A stretch of DNA of 55,749 bases, from assembly GCA_034716895.1 (NCBI GenBank), contig JAYEKW010000256.1, forward strand, positions 1 to 55,749, in the 5' to 3' direction. Origin of the DNA: Candidatus Neomarinimicrobiota bacterium (lineage in GTDB: Bacteria > Fidelibacterota > UBA8477 > JABMPR01). Of the stretch, positions 35,287 through 44,005 are shown piece by piece. Position 1 is the stretch's first letter, and every line of letters begins with the position of its first letter. A model generated the notes under the pieces. That model was given only the letters and a program-made list of their open reading frames with translations. It was not told the DNA's origin and searched no databases. The translations under genes and the position numbers were made by a program.

Positions 35287-37638
35287 CTAGCGCAAAACTG
35301 CCAGTTTCTGGCTGGATGCTGCTCCATCCTCATTAAAGAGATAAAGTAGATAAACACCACTGCCAACCAGGTCTCCTCCTGTATCACGACCATCCCAGTG
35401 AGCCTCGAACCCTTGAACCTCATAAGCTTGAGAGGTTAACTCCCTCACCATGGTTCCAGAGATCGTTAGAATTTTCACAGACGAATGGTCCATCAAACCT
35501 TGAATAATAACCTGCTCATGAATAGTGGGGTTAAAAGGTTGCGGATATATGTGAATGCTGGAGTAATTCTCTTTAGGATCAGCAAAAGGTGTATTAAGTA
35601 TAGAGATACCCTTGGGAGTGGAAAAATAGGTTTGACCTGAAATTGGATCAAACGCGATGGAATAGATCTCATTATCCAACAGATCAGAATTACCAGTATT
35701 GTAACCATAGCCCCCATTGATCCAACGCCCGTTGTCTTGTAATACGTGGACTCCGGCGTTTGAAGACAGAAACCAGTGATTACCACGTTGATCAATTTCA
35801 ATACCGGTCACATTATAATCAGTCAATTGCCAGTAATAGTAAAACTCGGGATCTTTGGTGGTCATGTGAATACTGGCCCAATTTTTAAGTTCTGTTGAAT
35901 TCCTCCAGGTATCTGGCAGCAACATGCTCTGAACACCTGAGGGTGTCAGGATCCAAAGTGTGTTACGGGCATCGACTTCAAGCTGGAGGATCTCATTTGA
36001 GGCCAGGGGGGCGCTCTTCAGACTGGAGATGCTATATTCACCTGTAGATCCTACATTACCATGAAAATCAATAAAATGAATACCACCCGATGCCTGCAAT
36101 TCTGTCCGAACTTGAGAGCCGATCCAGACCAGGTCATTGTTATCAATAGCAATAGATTTTACGGTGCGACTGTCAATACCAGTTTGACCCTGAGCGACAT
36201 GATGAACGGCTCCATCTGACCCCAGGATTGTTAGAGCATTCCCGCCTTGTCGAATGAATTTTGTTGTAAGCCATACATTGTTGTGGCTATCAACTGCCAT
36301 TTGCGTGGGTAGGATATATGCATCACTATCAAAAGTCGGCTCCAGAACAGCATTAGTCGCATCATAGAAAACTGAACCACTTCCCAGCTTTAGTACGCCG
36401 CGTCCTTGAAGAGCAAAATACAGGTTATCATCATGATCAATTATCAGATCTTCCACAACTGCATTACCCCTGTATTCCAAGGTATCTACGATCATCTCAT
36501 CCCAATTATACAGACCTTCATCGAAACTACTATTGCTTCCACCTGGTCGGATAGTACGCCAACCCAAACTGGTCTGAATGCTGATCCCACCATGGGCTGC
36601 TCCAACGAGATCTCCGTTGGGAACTATCAGCATCCGATTGAAAAAATGATCTCTGGGACGATTTGCAGAATAAACCGCATAGGTCTGTGGTGTCCAAAGT
36701 GATAAAAAATCTACAGTACTGGCCAACCATACCTCGTTATTGTAAGCTCCTGCACTGAGAATACCAGCTTTGCTCTGTAACTGTTCATAATCGCCTGATA
36801 CCAGATTGTATTCATAGATACCCCAGGCAGTTGCCATGGTGATCCAGCCATCTGAGGTCTGGTTCTCTGGTATATCAATAATTTTTGCTCCAGCCACAAC
36901 CAACTCATTCAGTTCCTGAAAGTCATATTCATATAAGATGTTGTCACATCCCGCTAAAATGATATCACCGTAGGAGATCATGCTGGAAATCTTCAAATCG
37001 TTGCTGGGGATGGTCACAATGTTCCAGTTAATCGGATCTTTCAAATTGCTGCCATCCAATTCTACCCAAAGAATGTTTTTGGTGGTTCTAAATATAAGTT
37101 TACCGTCAAGGTATTGAATATCCCCAACTGAGGTAAGATCCAGAGAACCAAGATCCGGAAAATTGCTAAACTGATCCAGGTATTCTATTTTGCCATTTGT
37201 TTTTCGATAGAGAAGTATTCCACCTTCCAGATCATTTTGATAGGTTGCGTAGACAGAATCACCGATTTGTACAAAACTGTTGACCTGATCAAGATCTACA
37301 AATTCCACGGGGTAACGTAGATTGGTCACCAGATCAATAACTTCCACTATGGGTCCGGGACTCCTGGATCCAACCCATAATAAACTATCAGAATCTATAA
37401 ATATTGAATTCACATCCAAGTTGTCGGTCTGTTCCCCATGGATCCCAAAAGTGAAGGTGCCCTGAGACTTGGTATAGACTAGAACTCCACCATTGCTGGC
37501 TAATATCACTTTATCTTCCAGCGGGAGCAGCGTGCGAATCTCAGTCAAGGTCGGCAAATTGTTCCAATTACCAACCTGAGCCTGAACGGTTAGTGAAACG
37601 ATCAATAGATAACCAAATATCTTTTTTATGTTTACCAT
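35287..37638 (-). CDS. Secreted beta-propeller protein with T9SS-type sorting domain
   Basis: 783 residues. Signal peptide at about 1-20 (IFGYLLIVSLTVQAQ). The body is made of WD-like/regulator-propeller repeats with recurring motifs (DSLLWVGSR, NVWLTTKF, NDLVWIGSQ, NTLWILTPSG, GNHWFLSSNAGVHVL). The C-terminal 80 residues form a FlgD-like/Por-type sorting domain: IHIYPQPFNP, VKILTISGTMVREL, WDGRDTGGDLVGSGVYLLYL. This predicts export and surface attachment through a type IX-like route. The cargo role is unknown. Downstream of the beta-helix gene on the same strand with a 90-nt gap, so the two may be co-expressed. Confidence 0.85.
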   Translation of the reverse strand: MVNIKKIFGYLLIVSLTVQAQVGNWNNLPTLTEIRTLLPLEDKVILASNGGVLVYTKSQGTFTFGIHGEQTDNLDVNSIFIDSDSLLWVGSRSPGPIVEVIDLVTNLRYPVEFVDLDQVNSFVQIGDSVYATYQNDLEGGILLYRKTNGKIEYLDQFSNFPDLGSLDLTSVGDIQYLDGKLIFRTTKNILWVELDGSNLKDPINWNIVTIPSNDLKISSMISYGDIILAGCDNILYEYDFQELNELVVAGAKIIDIPENQTSDGWITMATAWGIYEYNLVSGDYEQLQSKAGILSAGAYNNEVWLASTVDFLSLWTPQTYAVYSANRPRDHFFNRMLIVPNGDLVGAAHGGISIQTSLGWRTIRPGGSNSSFDEGLYNWDEMIVDTLEYRGNAVVEDLIIDHDDNLYFALQGRGVLKLGSGSVFYDATNAVLEPTFDSDAYILPTQMAVDSHNNVWLTTKFIRQGGNALTILGSDGAVHHVAQGQTGIDSRTVKSIAIDNNDLVWIGSQVRTELQASGGIHFIDFHGNVGSTGEYSISSLKSAPLASNEILQLEVDARNTLWILTPSGVQSMLLPDTWRNSTELKNWASIHMTTKDPEFYYYWQLTDYNVTGIEIDQRGNHWFLSSNAGVHVLQDNGRWINGGYGYNTGNSDLLDNEIYSIAFDPISGQTYFSTPKGISILNTPFADPKENYSSIHIYPQPFNPTIHEQVIIQGLMDHSSVKILTISGTMVRELTSQAYEVQGFEAHWDGRDTGGDLVGSGVYLLYLFNEDGAASSQKLAVLR

Positions 37639-37728
37639 CTTAATTGTTTAACCCTTTAAATCATTTTCAATCAATTGATCTGATCATGGCTTATTGTACC
37701 TCAGTCTCCCGGTTGCGTTCCCTGATTT

Positions 37729-40017
37729 TTACGGTTTTAAGATCGGACGTTTTTCCGGTATGGTCCCCAGTGCACCGATCAGCAATCCATTTTTTCCATC
37801 CTGTAGACAGGGGGATCGAGGTGTCAGGTAATACTTATCATCAAATTGTGGATCAAGATAATGATTGGATTCTTCCAGTACAGCGGGGTGTTCCTGCTTA
37901 CTTTGAGGATAGAAGCAATTTGATTTGATCTGGTTGAGATCCTTCATCATTTCTGGATCTAGCAGATAGGTTTGGAAAAATATATTGTGATCCAAACGAT
38001 CTATGCTTCTCTTCTGTACCTGAAATCCGCTGCCATTGTGAGCAAAAGTGTTGCTGATCACATCAACAGTCCCAGAACTACTAAGAGACTTGATAATACC
38101 ACCGGTTCGACTGATCACATTTTGTCTCAAGTACAAACGTTGCAGATGCGGACCAGTTATACGAATGGAATAGTCATCGATCTCATCAAAATGGTTCGAA
38201 AGGATCTCCGCTTCCACATAGTTGCCTAGAGTCAATCCTGCCCGAGCTCTATGGATCTCACAAAATGACATTGAGAGCGAAACGGAGGCTCGGGCATTAA
38301 TAGCAAGTTCGTTTTGAACAAATTGGCTTTGTACTATTTGAGCACGACTGCCTTCGTTCAGGTCTATGCCAACTTTATTGGACTCAAAGCGCGAGTCATG
38401 CACAACCAGGGAGCCATTCATCACTTTCAAAGCATACCCACTACTTGAATCAAAAACACAACCCTCTAATTTGGCAGACACCTGATTCAACAAACCTGCA
38501 TTACGGTTGCCCTTTATTACTGAATTTGACAGGATCAATTTTTCAGCAGCTAAAATTTCAAACGCGTGCTCATGGTTTGATATCCATTGATCATGATTGC
38601 TTACTATTGAGCCCATTTGTGAGAAATAACCTGATGTGCCATTGTTCTTCCATATGTTTTGGGTCATTGTCAAGCGAGCTACCGAACGAAAATCACCTCC
38701 CAGCTCATTCGACTCCACTCGGTTAGAGTCGAGTTGAACATTCAGGATATCTTCCCCGAAATAACCCAGCTGATTCTCTTTCAGTAGATTCATTGTCAGT
38801 ACCAGCATTGTTCCATGCTTGAAGGATGCGGCGCTGGCTTTATTTGACACCAGAAGATTGTTGTTTAACTCGACATCTGCGAAGTGGTTCACACGTAGTC
38901 CGGTTCCATTATTCATTATACTGGTGTGTTTGATCTGCACTGATGCCAAAGAGTCCACTCCCAGAGCTAAAGTCGGATTGGCCTGAAATGAAGAATGATG
39001 AATGAGCAATTCCTGCCCACCGGTGATCTGAAACCCGCTACTACCGTTGTGCTCAACCCTCACTCCAGCCATTCTATTTCTGTCTGCAGAATGGATCAAG
39101 GCTCCATTTTCACCATTACCGACAAATTCAGAATTGACAACTCTCAGGGTGTCAACATTTTCGATCACCATTCCGTGGACTAAATTGCCAATGGCGGAGT
39201 AATTCAAGAGACCACTAATAGTGGCATTTCGGAGTCGCAGCCCATGTCGACCATTTCCCCGTGATTCGACTTGACTGATCAGTACGAAATCACAATTCTG
39301 CAGACTGATTCCATCTTGAAAAGAATCTATGACCTTAACAGAATCCAGCCACACTTCTGATACACTATTTAATTCAAATGCTGTCCCCATGGTGTTGGTC
39401 AGGATCACTTCATGTGCTTCCAGAAGACTGCCACTGGCAGCATAAATAGCGGTTTCGCCTGCCTGATCAAATTCACTATTATAGATCTTGACCTGCCCCC
39501 CATCGAGTTTGATAGCCCCTGATCCATTATCTGTAAAACGGACATTCCTCAATTCGAGATCACCGGCTAAACCAACCTGTATGGACCAGGCATCACCACC
39601 GCTCACATCACAATTCTCCAGGATAACGCGACCTGAGTCAATTCTGATCAAGACTGTATCGCCAGAGCTTCCTTTGAAATTAAAATCCTGGATATGGACA
39701 TTTGCACCATTCCCCACCGCAAAGCAGCCCTGGAGTTCACTTTGCCAGACCGGACGAGCAACTTGCCGTCCCTGAATACGCAGATCTGTTTCTATTCGTC
39801 GAAAGGTAGTTTCTTCATTACCCAAATATTTAACAACATCCGGAGGGATCTTAAGTGTATCAAGAGCACTTAATGAGAATAGTGTTACCGGATAATTAAC
39901 CAAATTCTTAAGACGTAGTCCCTGGCTGCATGAGATCACCAGCAAACTAAAAGTAGCAAGAACAATGAATCTGAACCTACTTATCCACTGATCGGTTAAT
40001 TTGATATTTTTGTTCAT
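37729..40017 (-). CDS. Right-handed beta-helix repeat lipoprotein
   Basis: 762 residues from ATG 40017 (an ATG at 40029 adds 4). The N-terminus has a basic region, a hydrophobic stretch and a lipobox-like LLVISC, so it is probably lipidated. The rest is dozens of about 22-residue parallel beta-helix turns with patterns such as LRNVRFTDNGSGAI, VVNSEFVGNGENGALI and LSNSVIKGNRNAGLL, like NosD- and pectate-lyase-type helices. No catalytic residues can be picked out; family members are adhesins, carbohydrate-active enzymes or scaffolds. It starts 53 bases after the selC 3' end with no terminator between. Confidence 0.82.
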   Translation of the reverse strand: MNKNIKLTDQWISRFRFIVLATFSLLVISCSQGLRLKNLVNYPVTLFSLSALDTLKIPPDVVKYLGNEETTFRRIETDLRIQGRQVARPVWQSELQGCFAVGNGANVHIQDFNFKGSSGDTVLIRIDSGRVILENCDVSGGDAWSIQVGLAGDLELRNVRFTDNGSGAIKLDGGQVKIYNSEFDQAGETAIYAASGSLLEAHEVILTNTMGTAFELNSVSEVWLDSVKVIDSFQDGISLQNCDFVLISQVESRGNGRHGLRLRNATISGLLNYSAIGNLVHGMVIENVDTLRVVNSEFVGNGENGALIHSADRNRMAGVRVEHNGSSGFQITGGQELLIHHSSFQANPTLALGVDSLASVQIKHTSIMNNGTGLRVNHFADVELNNNLLVSNKASAASFKHGTMLVLTMNLLKENQLGYFGEDILNVQLDSNRVESNELGGDFRSVARLTMTQNIWKNNGTSGYFSQMGSIVSNHDQWISNHEHAFEILAAEKLILSNSVIKGNRNAGLLNQVSAKLEGCVFDSSSGYALKVMNGSLVVHDSRFESNKVGIDLNEGSRAQIVQSQFVQNELAINARASVSLSMSFCEIHRARAGLTLGNYVEAEILSNHFDEIDDYSIRITGPHLQRLYLRQNVISRTGGIIKSLSSSGTVDVISNTFAHNGSGFQVQKRSIDRLDHNIFFQTYLLDPEMMKDLNQIKSNCFYPQSKQEHPAVLEESNHYLDPQFDDKYYLTPRSPCLQDGKNGLLIGALGTIPEKRPILKP

Positions 40018-40069
40018 ACTGTCATGCAATTCCAGGAAACATCATGTGTCGATATCTTGAATTGGTTAG

Positions 40070-40161
40070 CGGGAATGTATAGGAGTCGAACCTATCCGCC
40101 GGCTCTCCACCGGCATAACAGCTTTGAAGGCTGCAGTGGCCACCGGACCACATACATTCCC
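40070..40161 (-). tRNA. selC: Selenocysteine tRNA, tRNA-Sec(UCA)
   Basis: 92 nt without CCA. The acceptor is 8 bp (GGGAATGT with ACATTCCC) and stacks on a 5-bp T stem (ATAGG-TTCGACT-CCTAT), giving the 13-bp arm of bacterial tRNA-Sec. The D stem is 6 bp with a 4-nt loop (GTGGTC-CGGT-GGCCAC). The anticodon loop is CTTCAAA with anticodon TCA, which reads UGA. The long variable arm is GCCGG-TGGAGAG-CCGGC. The discriminator is G. All these features separate it from tRNA-Ser and tRNA-Leu. It implies that selA, selB and selD exist elsewhere in the genome; none is in the window. Confidence 0.95.
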
Positions 40162-40265
40162 ATGTTATACAAATTTCATCCCAAAATACATGATGAATTT
40201 TTCATTTTTCCATTTTTACTACACCTGGAAGCGTTACCACAGCGCATTCAGAAGTGCAATTGGTA

Positions 40266-41141
40266 TTAATTGATCGCAACCGGGAAAGAAGGAATACCCA
40301 GCGCAGCTTCCAGCATATCTGAAACACTCATGGCCGCAGTCCTGTCCGAAAAGTCACCAACCATGATCAGATAGAGGGTCTTGCCATTGCTTATTCGTTC
40401 TTTTATGGTTGTCGTATAACCGATGGACTCGATTTGGTCAGCCAGACGTCTTGCATTATTGTAATCGCCAAATGCTCCAGCCTGCAAGGTGTATTCCCCT
40501 TTCGGTTGGTTTGTACTTGTAACTACCCCTTCCCCCAATCCTCGCAGTGGAGCGGTGATCAGTGGTTGTGTTCGATCCGACTCAACCGGGAGTTTTGCTC
40601 GAGCAGGAATCCTGGTAATATCCAATTCCTCGGGTATATCGAATGATGTGTTGGGAAACCGCTCGGTAATGTCTGCCAGATCTATATATACGCTATCCAT
40701 TTGCCGGGAAGCGATCCCGGCTCTTAGACTAAGATTAACCGCATTGACAATATCACTGTAATCAGGGTGAAAGCGAATAAGTCGCAGAAAGAATTGACGA
40801 CTCTGCACATACAAACCCTGAGCATAATAGTATTCGCCCAGATGCATGAGAGCTCCGGCCATATATTGGCTCCGGGAATGGTTGCGAACAATATCCTTGT
40901 AAAGACCAGCCGCCAGTAGCGCATCAGTTTGCATCAAAGCACGGGCATAGCGCAGGCCAGGGTGTCCAGGGTGCTTAAAGCTTAATTCTGATAATACTGT
41001 TTCAGCACTATCCAGCTTTCCCTGATGAACAAGCGTTAAGAGACCGTCCACATCCTGACAAAGGCTGCTGACAGGAATCCCGATGATGAGAGCCATCAGG
41101 AGGATCATAGTATTGATCAGGCGCGTTTTACCCATCCGCAT
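40266..41141 (-). CDS. Secreted TPR-like protein with C-terminal SPOR domain
   Basis: 291 residues. Signal peptide at about 1-28 (MILLMALIIGIPVSSLCQ). Residues 30-150 have helical TPR-like repeats (LVHQGKLDSAETVL, HLGEYYYAQGLYVQSRQFFLRLIR). The C-terminal 75 residues are a SPOR domain (GEYTLQAGAFGDYNNARRLA, then TLYLIMVGDFSDRTAA), which in known proteins binds denuded septal peptidoglycan. The start overlaps the end of lapB by 25 nt, so it belongs to the miaB-lapA-lapB operon. It is probably a periplasmic envelope or division factor; the precise role is unknown. Confidence 0.85.
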   Translation of the reverse strand: MRMGKTRLINTMILLMALIIGIPVSSLCQDVDGLLTLVHQGKLDSAETVLSELSFKHPGHPGLRYARALMQTDALLAAGLYKDIVRNHSRSQYMAGALMHLGEYYYAQGLYVQSRQFFLRLIRFHPDYSDIVNAVNLSLRAGIASRQMDSVYIDLADITERFPNTSFDIPEELDITRIPARAKLPVESDRTQPLITAPLRGLGEGVVTSTNQPKGEYTLQAGAFGDYNNARRLADQIESIGYTTTIKERISNGKTLYLIMVGDFSDRTAAMSVSDMLEAALGIPSFPVAIN

Positions 41142-42247
41142 TTATCACAAATATAGCTGGGTTCAGCATTAATATGATCACAGTTGGGACAACTAAGGAT
41201 TCGATTCTGACGGTCAGCAGCGATAAAATCATCAATTGCTGATTTGAGTGTATCCTTATGCCCCAGTTTATCCAGCATATGCAAGTGTCCCAGGATCACA
41301 CTCAGATTGTTATAATCCGGATTTTTAACCTCTTCCAAGAGATTCAGAGCATCCCGGTATTCACCTTTGCGCTCAAAATAGTTGGCCAGGCCAATAACCA
41401 CTTCCAGATTTTCAGGCTGTCTTTTATGCAATCTCTGGTAGAACTGTTCGACTTGTTCAAATTGTCCGAGTTCAAAATACATCTTTTCGATATCAGAAAA
41501 TATGATACTTCCAGCAGTTGGGTCAAGTTCAGCGAAGGTGGAATAGAAATCAATGGCATGCTTATAATTTCCCTCTTCCTGTCGAATCCGACCGAGGTGA
41601 TAGTAAGGAGTTGCGCATTGGCTATTCAATTTGATCGCCTGCTTGAGCAATGAGATCGCCTCAGACTGTTTTCCTGCAGTCTTGGCCTGCAGAGCTTCCT
41701 GAGTTTTGTAAATAGCGGGAAGCAGCTGATTTGATACCCCTCCGGCAACATTCTCTTTTTGGAAAGCCTTTATGGCGGTTTTCCACTTGCCTTGTTTGAC
41801 AGCATACCGATGTAGAGCGCTAAGCGCCCACAAATTCTTTTTACTCAGCTTTAAAATGGATTCAGCATGCTGGGCAGCGTGACCGTATTGGTTCAAAGCT
41901 TCGTAGTCCAAAGCAAGTCGTTCATGAGCCATAAGCTCGATATCCAGACTGATGCCGTGACGTTCCAAAACATCCAGATGGACTTTCAGAGCTGTCTCAG
42001 GATTTCCCAATTGCCGATACAGATCACCAACTTGAAGGAAAACTCCCAGATTGGATGTATTTTTCCTCCCGATCTCTTTCAACAGTTTCAGGGCTGTTTC
42101 TTTTTCGCCAGCCAGGATATAATTCAATGCTTTGATCTCAGCGTCATGGGCATTGATCTTCTGCGGACCGCTAAAGACAAGGAAACGTATCGTGAGCCCA
42201 ACGACTACGATAACCAGTAGTATTATAATTAATGTTATAAGGTCCAT
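41117..42247 (-). CDS. lapB: LapB-like TPR protein with C-terminal zinc ribbon
   Basis: 376 residues. One N-terminal membrane anchor (LITLIIILLVIVVVGLTIRFLVF, about 3-26), then TPR units across 40-340 (ALNYILAGEKETALKLL, VGDLYRQLGNPETALKVH, PYYHLGRIRQEEGNYKHAI), and a C-terminal rubredoxin-like ribbon with SCPNC and ICDKCGW. This matches E. coli LapB (YciM), which faces the cytoplasm and controls LpxC stability and LPS assembly. It is 7 nt after lapA, its usual partner, which strengthens the call. It implies an LPS-bearing outer membrane. Confidence 0.9.
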   Translation of the reverse strand: MDLITLIIILLVIVVVGLTIRFLVFSGPQKINAHDAEIKALNYILAGEKETALKLLKEIGRKNTSNLGVFLQVGDLYRQLGNPETALKVHLDVLERHGISLDIELMAHERLALDYEALNQYGHAAQHAESILKLSKKNLWALSALHRYAVKQGKWKTAIKAFQKENVAGGVSNQLLPAIYKTQEALQAKTAGKQSEAISLLKQAIKLNSQCATPYYHLGRIRQEEGNYKHAIDFYSTFAELDPTAGSIIFSDIEKMYFELGQFEQVEQFYQRLHKRQPENLEVVIGLANYFERKGEYRDALNLLEEVKNPDYNNLSVILGHLHMLDKLGHKDTLKSAIDDFIAADRQNRILSCPNCDHINAEPSYICDKCGWVKRA

Positions 42248-42254
42248 GATCTTT

Positions 42255-42575
42255 CTAGATCCCTAATGTATTATTGGATTCCAACTCATCTTCTTCAAGG
42301 ACAGCCTGGCGCCGTTTATCAACTTCGCCCTGCAATTTTTCTCGTTCTCTGTCGATCAACTTCAAGCCCTTGCGAAGTTTAATATTTTGTCCGATTGTGA
42401 TGGAAAAGCCGAAGAGGATTCCCAGAATCACACTCCCCAGAATCACAATGTATAGCGGTATACCAGAATATACAGCACCCATGAGTTTTAATTCGACCGG
42501 AGTCGCGTTTTGGGTAAACACCCAGACAATGGTCAGGATTATGGCCATTGTCAAAAAGACTTTTAATTCTTTCAT
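42255..42575 (-). CDS. lapA: LapA-family (DUF1049) membrane protein
   Basis: 106 residues. Two membrane segments (about 7-22 and 38-62) with the family's NATPVELKLMGA between them and IPLYIVILGSVILGILFGF in the second. The cytoplasmic tail is a charged coiled coil (LRKGLKLIDREREKLQGEV). LapA works with LapB at the inner membrane in E. coli. The ATG has a GGGAG site, 8 nt after the miaB stop and 7 nt before lapB, so miaB-lapA-lapB-SPOR form one operon. Confidence 0.88.
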   Translation of the reverse strand: MKELKVFLTMAIILTIVWVFTQNATPVELKLMGAVYSGIPLYIVILGSVILGILFGFSITIGQNIKLRKGLKLIDREREKLQGEVDKRRQAVLEEDELESNNTLGI

Positions 42576-42583
42576 CTACTCCC

Positions 42584-43903
42584 TCAATCCACTATTCGGC
42601 CAAACAAGGTGATCCCCTGAGCATCAGTTATCTCTACTCTGACCAGTTCACCCGGTTGTTCGCCGGTTTTATTGAATATAACAATTTTATTGGAACGTGT
42701 TCTACCTTGATGTTGTTTTTTAGATTTTTTTGAATCCTTTTCCACCAGGACCTCTTCAGTTGTACCGATCAACATTTTATTGCGTAGCAGGGTGTGTTCT
42801 TTTTGCAAAATGATCATACGCTCCAGGCGATCCTGCTTATCAGTTTCCGAAACAGTATCCTCATATTCAGCCGCCTTGGTACCAGGTCTGGGCGAATACT
42901 TAAAAGTGAATGCTGTATCAAATTTAATCTGATTCATCACGTCAATAGTCTCCTGGAAATCGTCCTCGGTCTCACCGGGAAAACCAACGATCATGTCAGT
43001 ACTTATTGATAGTCCCAGAATCTGTTCCCGCATTTTTCGGGCAAGATCCAGAAAGTGCTGTTTTGTGTACGTGCGATTCATTCGCTCCAGAATGGGATCG
43101 CTGCCTGCCTGAAGTGGGAGGTGTATGTGGTTGCAAACCTTGGGGTTCTCAGTATGTACCTTGAGCAGGTCATCATCAAAGTCCTGAGGATGCGGCGAAG
43201 TGTAGCGAATACGTTCAATGCCCTTGATCAGAGCAACTTCATTGAGCAGCTTGGGAAATCGATGACCTTCGTGGAGGTAAGAATTTACATTTTGTCCCAG
43301 CAGAGTTACTTCCTTAAACCCAGCATCGCGTATCTGTATAACCTCTTCGATAATGCTTTCAATTGAACGGCTGCGTTCCCTTCCCCGGGTAAACGGAACA
43401 ATGCAAAAAGTGCAGAATTTATTGCAGCCACGCATAATGGAGATCCAGGCGTTGATACCTTCCCGTCGAGCTGGAAAAAGATCATCATAAACCTCCATAC
43501 GGCTTAGCTTTGTATCTACGACATGATCTATCATTTCAATTGGTTCTGACAGGAGAGCAGGAAGTTTCCGGTATGAATCCGGCCCCAGAATCAGATCAAC
43601 GTAAGGTTTGCTCTTTAAAAGATCTTCTTTGAGGTTCTGAGCCATACAACCGAGAACCCCGATCTTTACTTCTGGGTTACGGTCTTTCATAACCTTCAGA
43701 TTACTTAGACGGGCGTGTACTTTTACTTCGGCATTCTCCCGAACTGAACACGTATTAACCAAAATCAATTGGGCTTCATCGGCCGATTCTGTTCGCAAAT
43801 AATTTTGTTTCTCAAGTAACCCGGCTACCAATTCTGAATCATACTCATTCATCTGGCAGCCATAGGTTTCGATGTAATATTTTTTCTGTTTACTAATGAT
43901 CAA
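42584..43903 (-). CDS. miaB: tRNA-2-methylthio-N6-dimethylallyladenosine synthase
   Basis: 439 residues. Adds the methylthio group to i6A37 of tRNAs. The N-terminal UPF0004 domain supplies C16 (YGCQMN), C52 (NTCSVREN) and C86 (GCMAQ) for the auxiliary [4Fe-4S]. The radical SAM cluster is C160, C164 and C167 in GCNKFCTFC. ISTDMIVGFPGETEDDF and FKYSPRPGTKAA are typical. The C-terminus is a TRAM domain (RVEITDAQGITLFG). The start appears to be TTG 43903 with a GAGAG site close by; no better start exists before the first catalytic Cys. Confidence 0.96.
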   Translation of the reverse strand: MIISKQKKYYIETYGCQMNEYDSELVAGLLEKQNYLRTESADEAQLILVNTCSVRENAEVKVHARLSNLKVMKDRNPEVKIGVLGCMAQNLKEDLLKSKPYVDLILGPDSYRKLPALLSEPIEMIDHVVDTKLSRMEVYDDLFPARREGINAWISIMRGCNKFCTFCIVPFTRGRERSRSIESIIEEVIQIRDAGFKEVTLLGQNVNSYLHEGHRFPKLLNEVALIKGIERIRYTSPHPQDFDDDLLKVHTENPKVCNHIHLPLQAGSDPILERMNRTYTKQHFLDLARKMREQILGLSISTDMIVGFPGETEDDFQETIDVMNQIKFDTAFTFKYSPRPGTKAAEYEDTVSETDKQDRLERMIILQKEHTLLRNKMLIGTTEEVLVEKDSKKSKKQHQGRTRSNKIVIFNKTGEQPGELVRVEITDAQGITLFGRIVD

Positions 43904-44005
43904 ATCTCTCTTTCAACAACAATAAACCCCCAGCATCACAACGGCGAATATATTTTTTGTGCCCACGTCCTACAAGGCTATAACGAAGGCGATCAATTCC
44001 TCTCA

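Noticed and set aside
40070-40161. tRNA-Ser or tRNA-Leu reading
   Set aside because: The long variable arm first suggested these, but the UCA anticodon, 8-bp acceptor and 6-bp D stem fit only tRNA-Sec.
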